In this document: positions 1-11,266 of the stretch, in pieces
How positions within the stretch are numbered: position 1 is the first letter of the stretch
Layout of the letters: each line of letters starts with the position of its first letter
Assembly (NCBI GenBank): GCA_025458125.1
Contig: JALOTA010000018.1
Location: 1 to 62,916 of the forward strand
DNA: 62,916 bases
Source: Hyphomicrobium sp.
Lineage (GTDB): Bacteria > Pseudomonadota > Alphaproteobacteria > Rhizobiales > Hyphomicrobiaceae
Direction: 5' to 3'
The notes under the pieces: model-generated
Told to the model about the DNA's origin: nothing
Databases searched by the model: none
Seen by the model: the letters and a program-made list of their open reading frames with translations, nothing else
Translations under genes and position numbers: made by a program

Positions 1-16
1 TCAAACTCTCAAGTTG
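1..16 (-). rRNA. rrs: 16S ribosomal RNA, 5' end only
   Basis: Read on the minus strand the first 16 bases are CAACTTGAGAGTTTGA, the conserved start of alphaproteobacterial 16S rRNA. The gene runs off the left edge, so only its first bases are present. The upstream boxA element and promoter on the same strand support the call. Confidence 0.9.
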
Positions 17-389
17 AAAGTTCGATTTCTGGATCGGCTTGGAGGTATCTCCAAGGATATTACTGCGTAACGGGCACCTTCACACAACACGCTGCCGTTT
101 CCGGCTGCGTATTATGGTGATGGCTGAAACGCAGATATCGCCAGAGTATCTGTCGATCCAAACCCGTGAGGGCTTGAGATCTCGCCAGGACTCCGCCGCC
201 TGCGTTTCTCTTTCTTCCGAATTCAATTTTCAAAGAGCAAACCAGCGACAACAACTCGAGCCAGTCCAAAGGACTGACTTTTGAGACAACAAGGCTCCCT
301 CCGGGTAGTCCCGGCAGAGAACCGAGGTTTCAAGAAGAGCGATGCCCGTCGCGGGCCGGCGAAGCACCGTGGCGCCCCGACGAAGACCG
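17..389 (-). other. rRNA operon leader with boxA antitermination element
   Basis: This is the transcribed leader of the rRNA operon. At 222-239, read on the minus strand, is TGCTCTTTGAAAATTGAA, whose first part matches the boxA antitermination element (TGCTCTTT) found ahead of rRNA genes. The short open frames on both strands here have no protein-like character and I treat them as chance. Confidence 0.8.
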
Positions 390-418
390 AATAAATACAA
401 TCCCCGCCCCGGTGTCAA
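390..418 (-). promoter_or_regulatory. rRNA operon promoter
   Basis: On the minus strand a perfect TTGACA (413-418) is followed by a 17-base spacer and TTTATT (390-395). The spacing is that of a housekeeping sigma promoter, and the position upstream of boxA and the 16S start fits the rrn promoter. The exact -10 could be shifted by one or two bases, since the segment is a T/A run. Confidence 0.7.
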
Positions 419-916
419 CAACCGAATTTAAAAAATCTTCGGAATTTGCGGAGGCGTCCTGTAAGTGTCTGATTATGCGATATAAAGATGGTTATCCACA
501 GCCTCGATTTTCTCGCATAGAGCGCTGTTCGGACGGGGTTGCGGGGCAGATCGAGGCGTGCCGCAGCCTCATTCTGGCCGCCCCGGGGGCGGGGCCAACT
601 GGGGTGCCTCAGGTGGCGGAGCCCGCGAGAACTGCACATTGAAACACTGGGGATCGTCCAGTTTCGCCACAAAAGAGCCAGACAAATCAGTCGATTTGAT
701 TGACGGTTCCGCGGCATGGCCCGAGGGTTTGCTGCCAGGGCTGCACGGTGCACCAGTCGACGCTTTGGGAACGGCGGTTCGTCGGGGGAGCGAAGCACCG
801 GAAGCTGGGTGCGAGGGGGAACGAGGCGCTTGGTTCATCACGTCAGACATCGGCCGCGTACGCGACCGGGGGCTCGCCCTGGCCGCATTCGCTCGTCTGA
901 CCATACGCAGCCCGGC
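419..916. other. Intergenic region without a supported gene; one DnaA-box-like site
   Basis: About 500 bases lie between the rRNA promoter and the endopeptidase gene. A perfect DnaA-box word TTATCCACA sits at 492-500, but it is single, with no cluster or AT-rich unwinding region to suggest an origin. The open frame that continues upstream from the endopeptidase to 716 is rich in Arg, Gly and Ser like an out-of-frame translation, so I do not count it as coding. Confidence 0.5.
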
Positions 917-2854
917 GTGACCCACCTTTATCGCGGCTCACGAGGCCGGGCCGCGCGCGCGGACGTCTATGCGGCAGATCATGCCGACAGCCGGCAGGGC
1001 GGGCGGTTCAGATGGCTTTTGAGCACATTCCTGGCGGCTGCCGTCGGTGCCGTTGCGATCATCGTGGTCATCTACGGCTCAACGGACCCGCGCGATGTCG
1101 CGGAAGGCCGGCTGCCAACGCTCGAGCGGCTGCGCAAGGACGCAATCATGACGCCGATGCCCGCGCCGCACCGGCCCGACGACGGACTGAACTGGGCAAT
1201 CGCCAAAACCGACCGGCTTCAGATGACGACGGGCGCAACGTCGACGCGCTACATCATTCACGAAACTCTCAAGCAGCGGCGCAACGGCCGCGAGTACATC
1301 TATGCAAAACCCTACGTCCGCATCGTCTCGCACTTAGCCGCCGTGCCGGCCGACTACGTGGATGTCATTCCGCCCTTCAATCCGTTGAGGCTCTACGCAG
1401 ATCCGAAACCTGTTGCGAGCAACCGTACGGCCGAAGCATCGGCCCCGAACGGTGATGTTTCGGTTCGCGTGGTCGAATTGCTCGGCGGTTTCCTACCAGG
1501 CGAAGACGGTCAGGAATTGGAAGGCACGGAAGTCGACGACATCATTCAACGTGCAAGCCTCGACGTTCCAGAAGACGACGATTCCGTCGATCCGGCGCCT
1601 GTCGAAGCAGGTTCCGAACCGCAACTGCCGGCGCAGAACGTGCAGGCTCCCAATACGACAAACCTCGCGAAAACCGTGGTGGAAGAAGACGAGCCGACGG
1701 AGGAACTCGAGGGGCAGACGACGCGCGTCGTGAAGGTCGGACCGCGCGACACGCTGGCGAAAATCCTCGCCTCCGCCGGCGCCGAGACATGGGTCGTGCG
1801 AGAAATCCTCGCTTCGGCAGAGACGATTTTTCGCGAAGAAAACCTGAAGCCTGGGCAGGAAGTTCACATCACGCTGGTGCCATCGCTCGACGATCCGGGA
1901 AAATTCGAACCGACAAGACTGTCAGTCTTCGGAGACGGCCATGAACATCTCCTGACCGTGAACCGGAGCGGAGGCGGCGATTTCATCGCCAGCGCAACCC
2001 CGCCCGCGCAGGAGATCGTCACAGAGCGGCTGGCTTTGAGTGAAACGGGCACAAGCAACACGCTCTATGCGGGCCTCTATCACGCCAGTCTCGTGCAGCA
2101 GGTTCCGACCGATACGATCATGCAGGTGCTGCGCGTGCATGCATCAGAAACAGACTTCCGCCGCCGGCTGCGCGCGGACGACACGGCAGAGTATTTCTTC
2201 GATCTCAAGCAGGAGAACGGCACCGACGGTCCGCCCGGGGAACTGCTTTACACGGCGATCACGACCGGCGGAGAAACGACGAGCTATTATCGCTTCCGAT
2301 CAGCTGACGGGGTAGTGGACTACTACGACAAGGACGGCAACAACTCGCGCAAATTCCTCATGCGCAAACCCATTCGCGGCGATCTTCGACTGACGTCGGG
2401 TTTCGGCGTTCGCTACCACCCGCTGCTCGGCATCCGCAAGATGCATACGGGTGTCGACTGGGCGGCACCGGTAGGGACTCCTATTCTCGCCGCAGGCAGC
2501 GGCACGATCGAAGAGGCGCGGCACAAGAGCTACAACGGCAACTACGTGCGCATCCGTCACGCGAACGGCTATCAGACTGCCTACAGCCACATGGTGCGCA
2601 TCGCACCCGGCGTGAAGGAAGGAATGAAGATCCGCCAAGGCCAGATCATCGGTTACGTCGGGTCGACCGGTCTGTCGTCGGGCCCGCATCTGCACTACGA
2701 AGTGCTGATCAACACGCGCTTCGTCGATCCGCTCTCCATCCAGGTCCCGCGCGAGCGCAAGCTGGCCGGCCGGGATCTGACGGAGTTTCAGCGTGAACGG
2801 GCCCGCATCGAGGAACTGATGCGCCGCGCCCCGGTCATGACAGCCAGCCGCTGA
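917..2854 (+). CDS. M23 family murein metallopeptidase, membrane-anchored
   Basis: Predicted zinc-dependent peptidoglycan endopeptidase of the periplasm. About 35 residues in there is one hydrophobic anchor (STFLAAAVGAVAIIVVIYG), then a low-complexity Glu/Asp/Pro linker and a LysM/OapA-like segment (around 1740-1900). The C-terminal M23 (lysostaphin-like) domain has the zinc ligands in MHTGVDWAAPVG (about 2440) and HLHYEV (about 2688). The open frame extends up to 716, but those extra 67 residues look non-coding. I favour the GTG at 917, although no clear ribosome-binding site decides it. No division partner gene is adjacent, so the target process (elongation or division) is open. Confidence 0.85.
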   Translation: MTHLYRGSRGRAARADVYAADHADSRQGGRFRWLLSTFLAAAVGAVAIIVVIYGSTDPRDVAEGRLPTLERLRKDAIMTPMPAPHRPDDGLNWAIAKTDRLQMTTGATSTRYIIHETLKQRRNGREYIYAKPYVRIVSHLAAVPADYVDVIPPFNPLRLYADPKPVASNRTAEASAPNGDVSVRVVELLGGFLPGEDGQELEGTEVDDIIQRASLDVPEDDDSVDPAPVEAGSEPQLPAQNVQAPNTTNLAKTVVEEDEPTEELEGQTTRVVKVGPRDTLAKILASAGAETWVVREILASAETIFREENLKPGQEVHITLVPSLDDPGKFEPTRLSVFGDGHEHLLTVNRSGGGDFIASATPPAQEIVTERLALSETGTSNTLYAGLYHASLVQQVPTDTIMQVLRVHASETDFRRRLRADDTAEYFFDLKQENGTDGPPGELLYTAITTGGETTSYYRFRSADGVVDYYDKDGNNSRKFLMRKPIRGDLRLTSGFGVRYHPLLGIRKMHTGVDWAAPVGTPILAAGSGTIEEARHKSYNGNYVRIRHANGYQTAYSHMVRIAPGVKEGMKIRQGQIIGYVGSTGLSSGPHLHYEVLINTRFVDPLSIQVPRERKLAGRDLTEFQRERARIEELMRRAPVMTASR

Positions 2855-2921
2855 GCACCGACGTCTTTACTGGTCATTTACCGAGACTTTCCGCGTTCGC
2901 GACGCCTGTGCCGACGGGCGC

Positions 2922-2970
2922 TTGAACTGCGTTCAAAACTGTGTATGATGCACTCGTGAACAATGTTCAC
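2922..2970 (+). promoter_or_regulatory. Promoter with two tandem palindromic operators
   Basis: Two perfect inverted repeats share the core TGAAC-N3-GTTCA: TTGAACTGCGTTCAA at 2922-2936 and GTGAACAATGTTCAC at 2956-2970, with centres 34 bases apart. A promoter is embedded: TTGAAC (2922-2927), a 16-base spacer and TATGAT (2944-2949). One operator therefore covers the -35 and the other lies just past the -10, the layout of a repressor site. The regulator is not identified; the size and symmetry suggest a TetR-type or similar small dimer. Confidence 0.6.
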
Positions 2971-3165
2971 GCTAGCGCGGACGATGGTTCAGGAGTTTCA
3001 ACCGCGGAGTTTCGGTGCCGGCGGAAGGCTCTTCCGATCGCCGGTTCGCGGCGGCGGATAGAGAAAAATCCCGATCATTCAAGCAAGAACCCGATTTCGT
3101 TCAGCCGTTCTTTAACCACGTTGCCGCCCATACTCGCGGCCGACCGCGTCCCAAGGATCCGACAG

Positions 3166-6100
3166 ATGTACCCCGACCTGCTCAAGACCCGACGCTTCGC
3201 CAGCCTGTTCTGGTGCCAGTTCCTGTCGGCGCTGAACGACAACTTCGTGAAGAACGCGCTGGTCATCCTGATCCTCTTCAAGATCGGGGAGGCGGAAGGC
3301 GCGTCGCTGGTGGCGCTGGCGGGCGCGGTTCTGGTGGCGCCGTTCTTCCTGCTCTCGGGCCTCGGCGGCGAATGGGCGGACAAGTACGATAAGGCCGAAC
3401 TGGCCGAGTGGCTGAAGCGCTTCGAGATCCCTGTGGCGCTGGTGGCAGCCGCCGGCTTCTGGTTCAATTCGGTCCCCGTACTCTTCGCAGCGCTCGCGGG
3501 CTTCGGCGTCATTGCAGCGCTTTTCGGGCCGATCAAATACGGCATCCTACCGTCCCTGCTCGACAAGAAAGAGATTTCGGCCGGCAACGCACTCGTGGAA
3601 AGCGCGACGTTCGCCGCGATCCTCATCGGAACGATAGCGGGCGGCCTGATGGTGCATCCTGAGGGTACGGCGTGGGAGCTTCCCGTTGCGGTCGTGGTGT
3701 TGTCGGTTTTGTGCTGGGTCACGGCCGGGATGATCCCCAGGACGGGGGCCGCCGCGCCCGCACTGGTGGTCACCCGCAACCCTCTGTCCTCCACTTTCGC
3801 ACTCATCAATGAATTGAGGGAAGACCGGCGACTGTGGACCGGAGGACTGATCTCGAGTTGGTTCTGGCTCGTCGGCGCGGTCGCGCTGTCTCTCCTGCCG
3901 GTGATGCTGAAAGACGGGCTGAACGGCACGCAGGGCGTCATTACTCTCGGCCTTCTGGTGTTCACCGTCGGTATCGCGGCCGGTTCGTTTCTGGCGGCGA
4001 AAGCGAGCCGCATGCGGCCGAACATGGCGCTCGTTCCCGTCGGTGCATTCCTGATGGCGCTGGCATGTTTCGATCTGGCATGGACGGCTTCGAGCCTCGT
4101 TCGCTCGGCCGAAACGATCGGCGTGGAGACATTCCTGGCTTCGTTCACGGGCCTCAGGCTCGCGAGCGGGCTGTTCGTCCTGTCGCTTGCCGGCGGTCTT
4201 TTCATCGTCCCGGCTTTCGCCGCGGTGCAGCTCTGGGCACGCGACGATCACAAGGCGCGCGTGGTAGCCGCGTGCAACGTGCTGTCGGCCGGCTTCATGG
4301 TGGGCGCGAGCCTTCTCCTGGCCGCCCTGCAATGGGCGGGATTGGGAACGGCCTCGCTCTTCCTCATGCTCGGGGCGGCGAACCTCGTCGTGGTCGGACT
4401 CGTCCTGAAGGCGTGGGGTAAGCATGGTCTGAAGGATCTCGCCATGTTTCTCTTCAAGACGTTCCTCCGGCTGGAGGTGAAGGGACTTGAGAACCTGCCG
4501 GAAGCGGGCACGCGTGCGATCATCGCGCCCAATCACGTCAGCTTTCTCGATGCGCCGCTGATGCATTCGATCATGCCGGATTTCGCATCGTATGCGATCG
4601 ACACGGGTATCGCGCAACGCTGGTGGGTGAAGCCGTTCCTTTCGCTTGCCAAAGTCTATCCGATCGATCCGACAAAGCCGCTGAGCACGCGCCACCTGAT
4701 CAACGACGTGAAATCAGGAGAGACGCTCGTCATCTTCCCCGAAGGACGGCTGACAACGACGGGCGGCCTGATGAAAGTCTACGACGGTACGGCCATGATC
4801 GCAGACAAGGCCGACGCCATCGTCGTGCCTGTCCGCATCGACGGGCTGGAGCGGTCCTATTTCGGCTATCTCAACCGCTATCAGACAAAGAAAACGCTCT
4901 TCCCCAAAACGACGGTGACCATTCTGCCGCCGGTCAAGCTGCCGGTCGACCAGGCGCTGCGCGGCAAGATGCGCCGGCAGGCTGCGGGCGCGGCCCTTCA
5001 GGACATCATGATCAATACCGCCGTTCTGACCGCAAATCTCGACCAGACACTTTTCTCTGCGCTCGTGGAGGCGAAGGCTACGCGCGACACCGGAAAGCCC
5101 GCCATCGAGGACGCGCTCGGCTCGAAGCTCTCTTACAAGAAACTGATCCTCGGTTCGCAAGTTCTCGGCCGCAAGATCGCTCCGCTTGCGCCGGAGGGCG
5201 CCGCCGTCGGCGTACTGCTGCCGAATGCGGCCGGCGTTGCCGTCACGTTCTTCGCGCTGCAGACGATCGGCCGCGTGGCCGCGATGCTCAACTTCTCGGC
5301 CGGCGCGCAGAACATGATCTTCGCGTGTCAGGCGGCGAAGGTGGACGTGGTTCTGACCTCTCGCGCCTTCGTGGAGAAGGCCAAGCTCGGTGATGCGGTG
5401 GAAAAGCTCTCGAGCGTGGCAAGGATCGTCTATCTGGAAGACATCAAGGCGACGATCGGCATCACGGACAAACTGGCCGGTCTCATGCAGGGGGTGCGTC
5501 CGCAAGTGGACCGACGCCCCGACGATCCGGCAGCAATTCTCTTCACGTCGGGATCGGAGGGAACTCCGAAGGGTGTGGTGCTGAGCCACAAGAACCTGCT
5601 CGCCAATGCTTTCCAGTGCCTGCATCGCATCGCCGTCAACGGGCAGGACAAGGTGTTCAACGTGATGCCGGTGTTCCATTCCTTCGGCTTGACCGGCGGA
5701 CTGGTGATGCCGCTCGTCGGCGGGGTGCCGGTCTATCTCTATCCCTCGCCTCTTCATTACCGCATCGTGCCGGAACTCGTTTACGGCTCCAACGCAACCA
5801 TTCTGTTCGGTACCGATACATTCCTGACAGGATACGCCCGCTCGGCGCATCCCTACGATTTCCATCGCATCCGCCTCGTGGTTGCTGGAGCCGAGGCCGT
5901 CAAGGACCGCACGCGGCAGACCTACATGGACAAGTTCGGCGTGCGCATTCTGGAAGGCTACGGCGTGACGGAAACGGCGCCGGTACTGGCCATCAACACG
6001 CCGCTGTCAAACAAATCTGGGACCGTCGGTCGATTGGCTCCACTCATGGAGGCGCGGCTTGAACCGGTGCCGGGTATCGAAGAGGGTGGCCGGCTCTACG

Positions 6101-6621
6101 TGCGCGGTCCGAACGTAATGCTCGGCTATCTCAGGACCGAAAATCCGGGCGTTCTCGAACCTCCGCTGGAAGGCTGGCACGATACCGGCGACATCGTTGC
6201 CATCGACGCGCAAGGCTTTATCACGATCAAAGGCCGCGCCAAGCGCTTCGCCAAGATCGCCGGCGAGATGGTGTCGCTGTCGGCGGTCGAAGCGCTTGCA
6301 GCCGAGCTTTGGCCGAGCCTCGTCACAATCGTCGTCGCCGTCCCCGATGCGCGCAAGGGAGAAAGGCTCATTCTTCTCACCACGGACAAGACCTTGTCTC
6401 GCGAGCCCTTCCAGAAGCTCGTCAAGGCCAAGGGCATGTCGGAGTTGAACGTGCCGGCGGATATTCTCGTTCTCGACCACATTCCCCTCTTGGGGTCGGG
6501 CAAGCCCGATTACGTTGCCGCGACGAAGCTGACGAAGGAAAGTCTGGCAGCCCGCCCGGCCAAGCCGGTCGCTCTCGTCGAGGAACCACCTCTTGGTGGC
6601 GAACCGAAGTCGGCGGCATAG
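3166..6621 (+). CDS. aas: Fused LplT-type transporter / acyltransferase / acyl-ACP ligase
   Basis: A single protein of about 1150 residues for recycling lysophospholipid at the inner membrane. The N-terminal part is a 12-helix major facilitator like LplT (starts YPDLLKTRRFASLFWCQFLS). The middle is a PlsC acyltransferase with NHVSFLD (the HX4D motif) and FPEGRLT. The C-terminal part is an AMP-forming acyl ligase with the P-loop ILFTSGSEGTPKG and the late GYGVTETAP motif. In Escherichia coli lplT and aas are separate genes; this order is the known fused form. The ATG at 3166 has AAGGA nine bases before it and starts at the transporter, so I prefer it to the upstream in-frame GTG at 2941, which would lie inside the promoter. 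Confidence 0.92.
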   Translation: MYPDLLKTRRFASLFWCQFLSALNDNFVKNALVILILFKIGEAEGASLVALAGAVLVAPFFLLSGLGGEWADKYDKAELAEWLKRFEIPVALVAAAGFWFNSVPVLFAALAGFGVIAALFGPIKYGILPSLLDKKEISAGNALVESATFAAILIGTIAGGLMVHPEGTAWELPVAVVVLSVLCWVTAGMIPRTGAAAPALVVTRNPLSSTFALINELREDRRLWTGGLISSWFWLVGAVALSLLPVMLKDGLNGTQGVITLGLLVFTVGIAAGSFLAAKASRMRPNMALVPVGAFLMALACFDLAWTASSLVRSAETIGVETFLASFTGLRLASGLFVLSLAGGLFIVPAFAAVQLWARDDHKARVVAACNVLSAGFMVGASLLLAALQWAGLGTASLFLMLGAANLVVVGLVLKAWGKHGLKDLAMFLFKTFLRLEVKGLENLPEAGTRAIIAPNHVSFLDAPLMHSIMPDFASYAIDTGIAQRWWVKPFLSLAKVYPIDPTKPLSTRHLINDVKSGETLVIFPEGRLTTTGGLMKVYDGTAMIADKADAIVVPVRIDGLERSYFGYLNRYQTKKTLFPKTTVTILPPVKLPVDQALRGKMRRQAAGAALQDIMINTAVLTANLDQTLFSALVEAKATRDTGKPAIEDALGSKLSYKKLILGSQVLGRKIAPLAPEGAAVGVLLPNAAGVAVTFFALQTIGRVAAMLNFSAGAQNMIFACQAAKVDVVLTSRAFVEKAKLGDAVEKLSSVARIVYLEDIKATIGITDKLAGLMQGVRPQVDRRPDDPAAILFTSGSEGTPKGVVLSHKNLLANAFQCLHRIAVNGQDKVFNVMPVFHSFGLTGGLVMPLVGGVPVYLYPSPLHYRIVPELVYGSNATILFGTDTFLTGYARSAHPYDFHRIRLVVAGAEAVKDRTRQTYMDKFGVRILEGYGVTETAPVLAINTPLSNKSGTVGRLAPLMEARLEPVPGIEEGGRLYVRGPNVMLGYLRTENPGVLEPPLEGWHDTGDIVAIDAQGFITIKGRAKRFAKIAGEMVSLSAVEALAAELWPSLVTIVVAVPDARKGERLILLTTDKTLSREPFQKLVKAKGMSELNVPADILVLDHIPLLGSGKPDYVAATKLTKESLAARPAKPVALVEEPPLGGEPKSAA

Positions 6622-6846
6622 CCGCACGGAAATTGCGTCCAATATCGCGGAAACAGCGTTGCGGGCCACCCACACCTGATCGGAATTATTCGCGGGCTTT
6701 GCACTCACGGTTCTAAGCAGATCATATTTGCTTGGTTGGACCCAAAAGGAATCACCCATAATTTCCGATGCGCGATCAATCGGGGAGCCATCAGGGCTTG
6801 ATCGGGTAGACGGGGGACACGCCTCTCCAGGCGTTTGTCCGGTGGG

Positions 6847-7551
6847 ATGGGGACGAGGGAAATGAACCGGGCTTTGCCGGCTGTGCTGGCCGCCGCAATC
6901 GTCGCAAGCTGGACCGACCCGGTCCACGCCGTGGATGGCGACACCCAGCTCTGGAACACGCAGAACTTCAATTACAAGATCAACGGTCAGTGGTCGGCGA
7001 ACCTGGAAGTGCAGGAGCGCTGGTATGACGACGTTTCGTATTTTGCGTTCCTGATCATCCGTCCCTCCGTCACCTACAAATGGAACGACTGGCTGGCGTT
7101 CACGGGGGGCTATGCGCATTTCCGCGTCTATGATCAGGACGGCGGGTTTGCCGACGAGGACCGCATCTGGGAGCAAGTCAACGTCCGTCTGTTCGGCGGC
7201 ACGGATGAACCGACCCTGAACTGGCGTACGCGTCTCGAGCAGCGGATGTTCGAGGCCGGCGGCGGCACCGTGTGGCGGTTGCGTGAACAGTTGCGCCTGA
7301 TGTTCCCCATCGTGGACAACGTGAAGGGCGTGCTCTGGACGGAAGCCTTCTGGCGGCTGAACGATGTCGTCCAGGCCAACGGCCGTCCCCAGGATCGCGG
7401 CTTGGAGCAATGGCGCAATTTCGCCGGACTCAATTTCGAGATCACTGAGAATTTCACCTTCGAGGCCGGCTATATGAACGTCTACACTTGGCGCCCTTCG
7501 GGCGACACGGACGACCATGTTCCCTGGCTCATTTCAACGTTCAAGTTCTAG
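6847..7551 (+). CDS. DUF2490 family outer-membrane beta-barrel protein
   Basis: About 234 residues with a signal peptide (MNRALPAVLAAAIVA then cleavage after VHA). The rest alternates aromatic and polar residues in short strands (WSANLEVQERWYDD, WLAFTGGYAHFRVYDQ) and ends in a C-terminal Phe (ISTFKF), as outer-membrane barrels do. The pattern matches DUF2490, whose function is unknown. Starts at 6847 and 6862 are both possible; the latter begins directly at the signal peptide. It is monocistronic, with a strong terminator after it. Confidence 0.75.
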   Translation: MGTREMNRALPAVLAAAIVASWTDPVHAVDGDTQLWNTQNFNYKINGQWSANLEVQERWYDDVSYFAFLIIRPSVTYKWNDWLAFTGGYAHFRVYDQDGGFADEDRIWEQVNVRLFGGTDEPTLNWRTRLEQRMFEAGGGTVWRLREQLRLMFPIVDNVKGVLWTEAFWRLNDVVQANGRPQDRGLEQWRNFAGLNFEITENFTFEAGYMNVYTWRPSGDTDDHVPWLISTFKF

Positions 7552-7584
7552 GCGCTGGCTCGCAAAGTTCGCAGCCAATCGAGA

Positions 7585-7619
7585 AAAGGGCCGGACGAAG
7601 GTCCGGCCCTTTCGTTTTT
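7585..7619. terminator. Bidirectional intrinsic terminator
   Basis: A perfect 12-base-pair stem (7585-7596 with 7601-7612) with a GAAG loop is followed by CGTTTTT on the plus strand and by TTTTC on the minus strand. It can end both the DUF2490 gene and the converging clpB. Confidence 0.85.
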
Positions 7620-7622
7620 GCG

Positions 7623-10220
<2,598 letters not shown>

Positions 10221-10333
10221 CAGTTGGACCTTTCTCGCGCGCCGGCACGTCCTTGAGGGCCCGTTGGCTGGCGCCGTATCAATTGTAGAGGCATCCGTCG
10301 CGACCCCGGAAGGCATCGCTTTGGTCTTGGAGG

Positions 10334-10361
10334 ATATGGGAGGACTTGCTGCCCAGAAAAG
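10334..10361 (-). promoter_or_regulatory. Possible RpoH (heat-shock) promoter of clpB
   Basis: On the minus strand CTTTTC (10356-10361) is separated by 15 bases from CCCATAT (10334-10340), a perfect match to the sigma-32 -10 word. The -35 is only a partial match to CTTGAA. The location, about 115 bases ahead of the clpB start, is plausible, since clpB is a classical heat-shock gene. Confidence 0.4.
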
Positions 10362-10489
10362 GGGCGGAGGTCAGTTTTCGGCGACGGGCACGGACGTTTG
10401 CTGCGTTGGCTTGCGGCCGGGCGGCATGGTTTCGGCCAGGGGTTCTGCTATGAGTAGAGACCAATCTCTGACGGCCGGGGTCGATCGCA

Positions 10490-11266
10490 TTGCCTGAGTT
10501 CATCTCGTCCGGCTTGTCTTTGGCCGGCCTCTACCGCTTCCCCGTGAAGGGCCTTTCCGCCGAGGCGCTCGACTTCGCAGACCTGACGCCCGGCGAAGCG
10601 CTGCCTTGGGATCGCGCGTTCGCGATCGAGAACGGTCCGGGGCGTTTCGACCCGCTGAGGCCGGTACATGTTCCCAAGTCGAGCTTCCTAACGCTGATGC
10701 GACACGAGGATCTCGCCACCGTGGCCAGCCGGTTCGATCCCGACACGCAGACTCTTACGATCAGCCGGGATGGTGGCGACGTGGCGAGCGGATGCCTTGC
10801 GACGCACGCAGGGCGAGCCATCATTGCGCAGTTTTTCGCCGAGTACATGAAGGACAGCCTCAGAGGACCGCCAAGGATCGTCCGCGCTCAGGGACATGTT
10901 CTCTCCGACATGCCGCAACGCTGCCTCCACATCGTGAACCTCGGCAGCATCGCTGACCTGGAGCGGACGGTGGCGATACCGATCGACCCCCTGCGCTTCC
11001 GTCCGAACCTCATATTGACCGGGGCGCCCGCATGGTCGGAGCTTGGCTGGGTCGGCAAGAGTCTCAGGATCGGCGACGTCGAACTTGAGGTCATCGACCG
11101 GACAGCCCGTTGCGCCGCCACCGACGTGAACCCAGCGACGGGCCGGCGCGATCTCGACATTCCGGCAACCCTCACGCGCAGCCGAGGGCACAGCGACATG
11201 GGGCTCTATGCGATCGTGAAGAGCGCAGGCCGGGTGCGGGCCGGCGACGGTGTCAAGGTCGCTTAA
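10490..11266 (+). CDS. MOSC domain-containing protein
   Basis: 258 residues with the MOSC N-terminal beta-barrel domain (SLAGLYRFPVKGLSAEAL) followed by a MOSC core. MOSC domains occur in molybdenum-cofactor sulfurases and mitochondrial amidoxime-reducing components and are thought to carry or transfer sulfur to a metal. A Cys in RTARCAATDVNP is at the position usually conserved in this family. The start is a TTG with GGGG upstream; the nearby ATG at 10450 is out of frame. The 3' end overlaps the converging amidase gene by 14 bases. Confidence 0.82.
   Translation: MPEFISSGLSLAGLYRFPVKGLSAEALDFADLTPGEALPWDRAFAIENGPGRFDPLRPVHVPKSSFLTLMRHEDLATVASRFDPDTQTLTISRDGGDVASGCLATHAGRAIIAQFFAEYMKDSLRGPPRIVRAQGHVLSDMPQRCLHIVNLGSIADLERTVAIPIDPLRFRPNLILTGAPAWSELGWVGKSLRIGDVELEVIDRTARCAATDVNPATGRRDLDIPATLTRSRGHSDMGLYAIVKSAGRVRAGDGVKVA

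Noticed and set aside
39-421. Several short open frames on both strands in the rRNA leader
   Set aside because: They lie in the rRNA operon leader and lack protein-like composition.
492-500. Replication origin suggested by a DnaA box
   Set aside because: Only one box, no cluster, no AT-rich region and no origin-associated genes.
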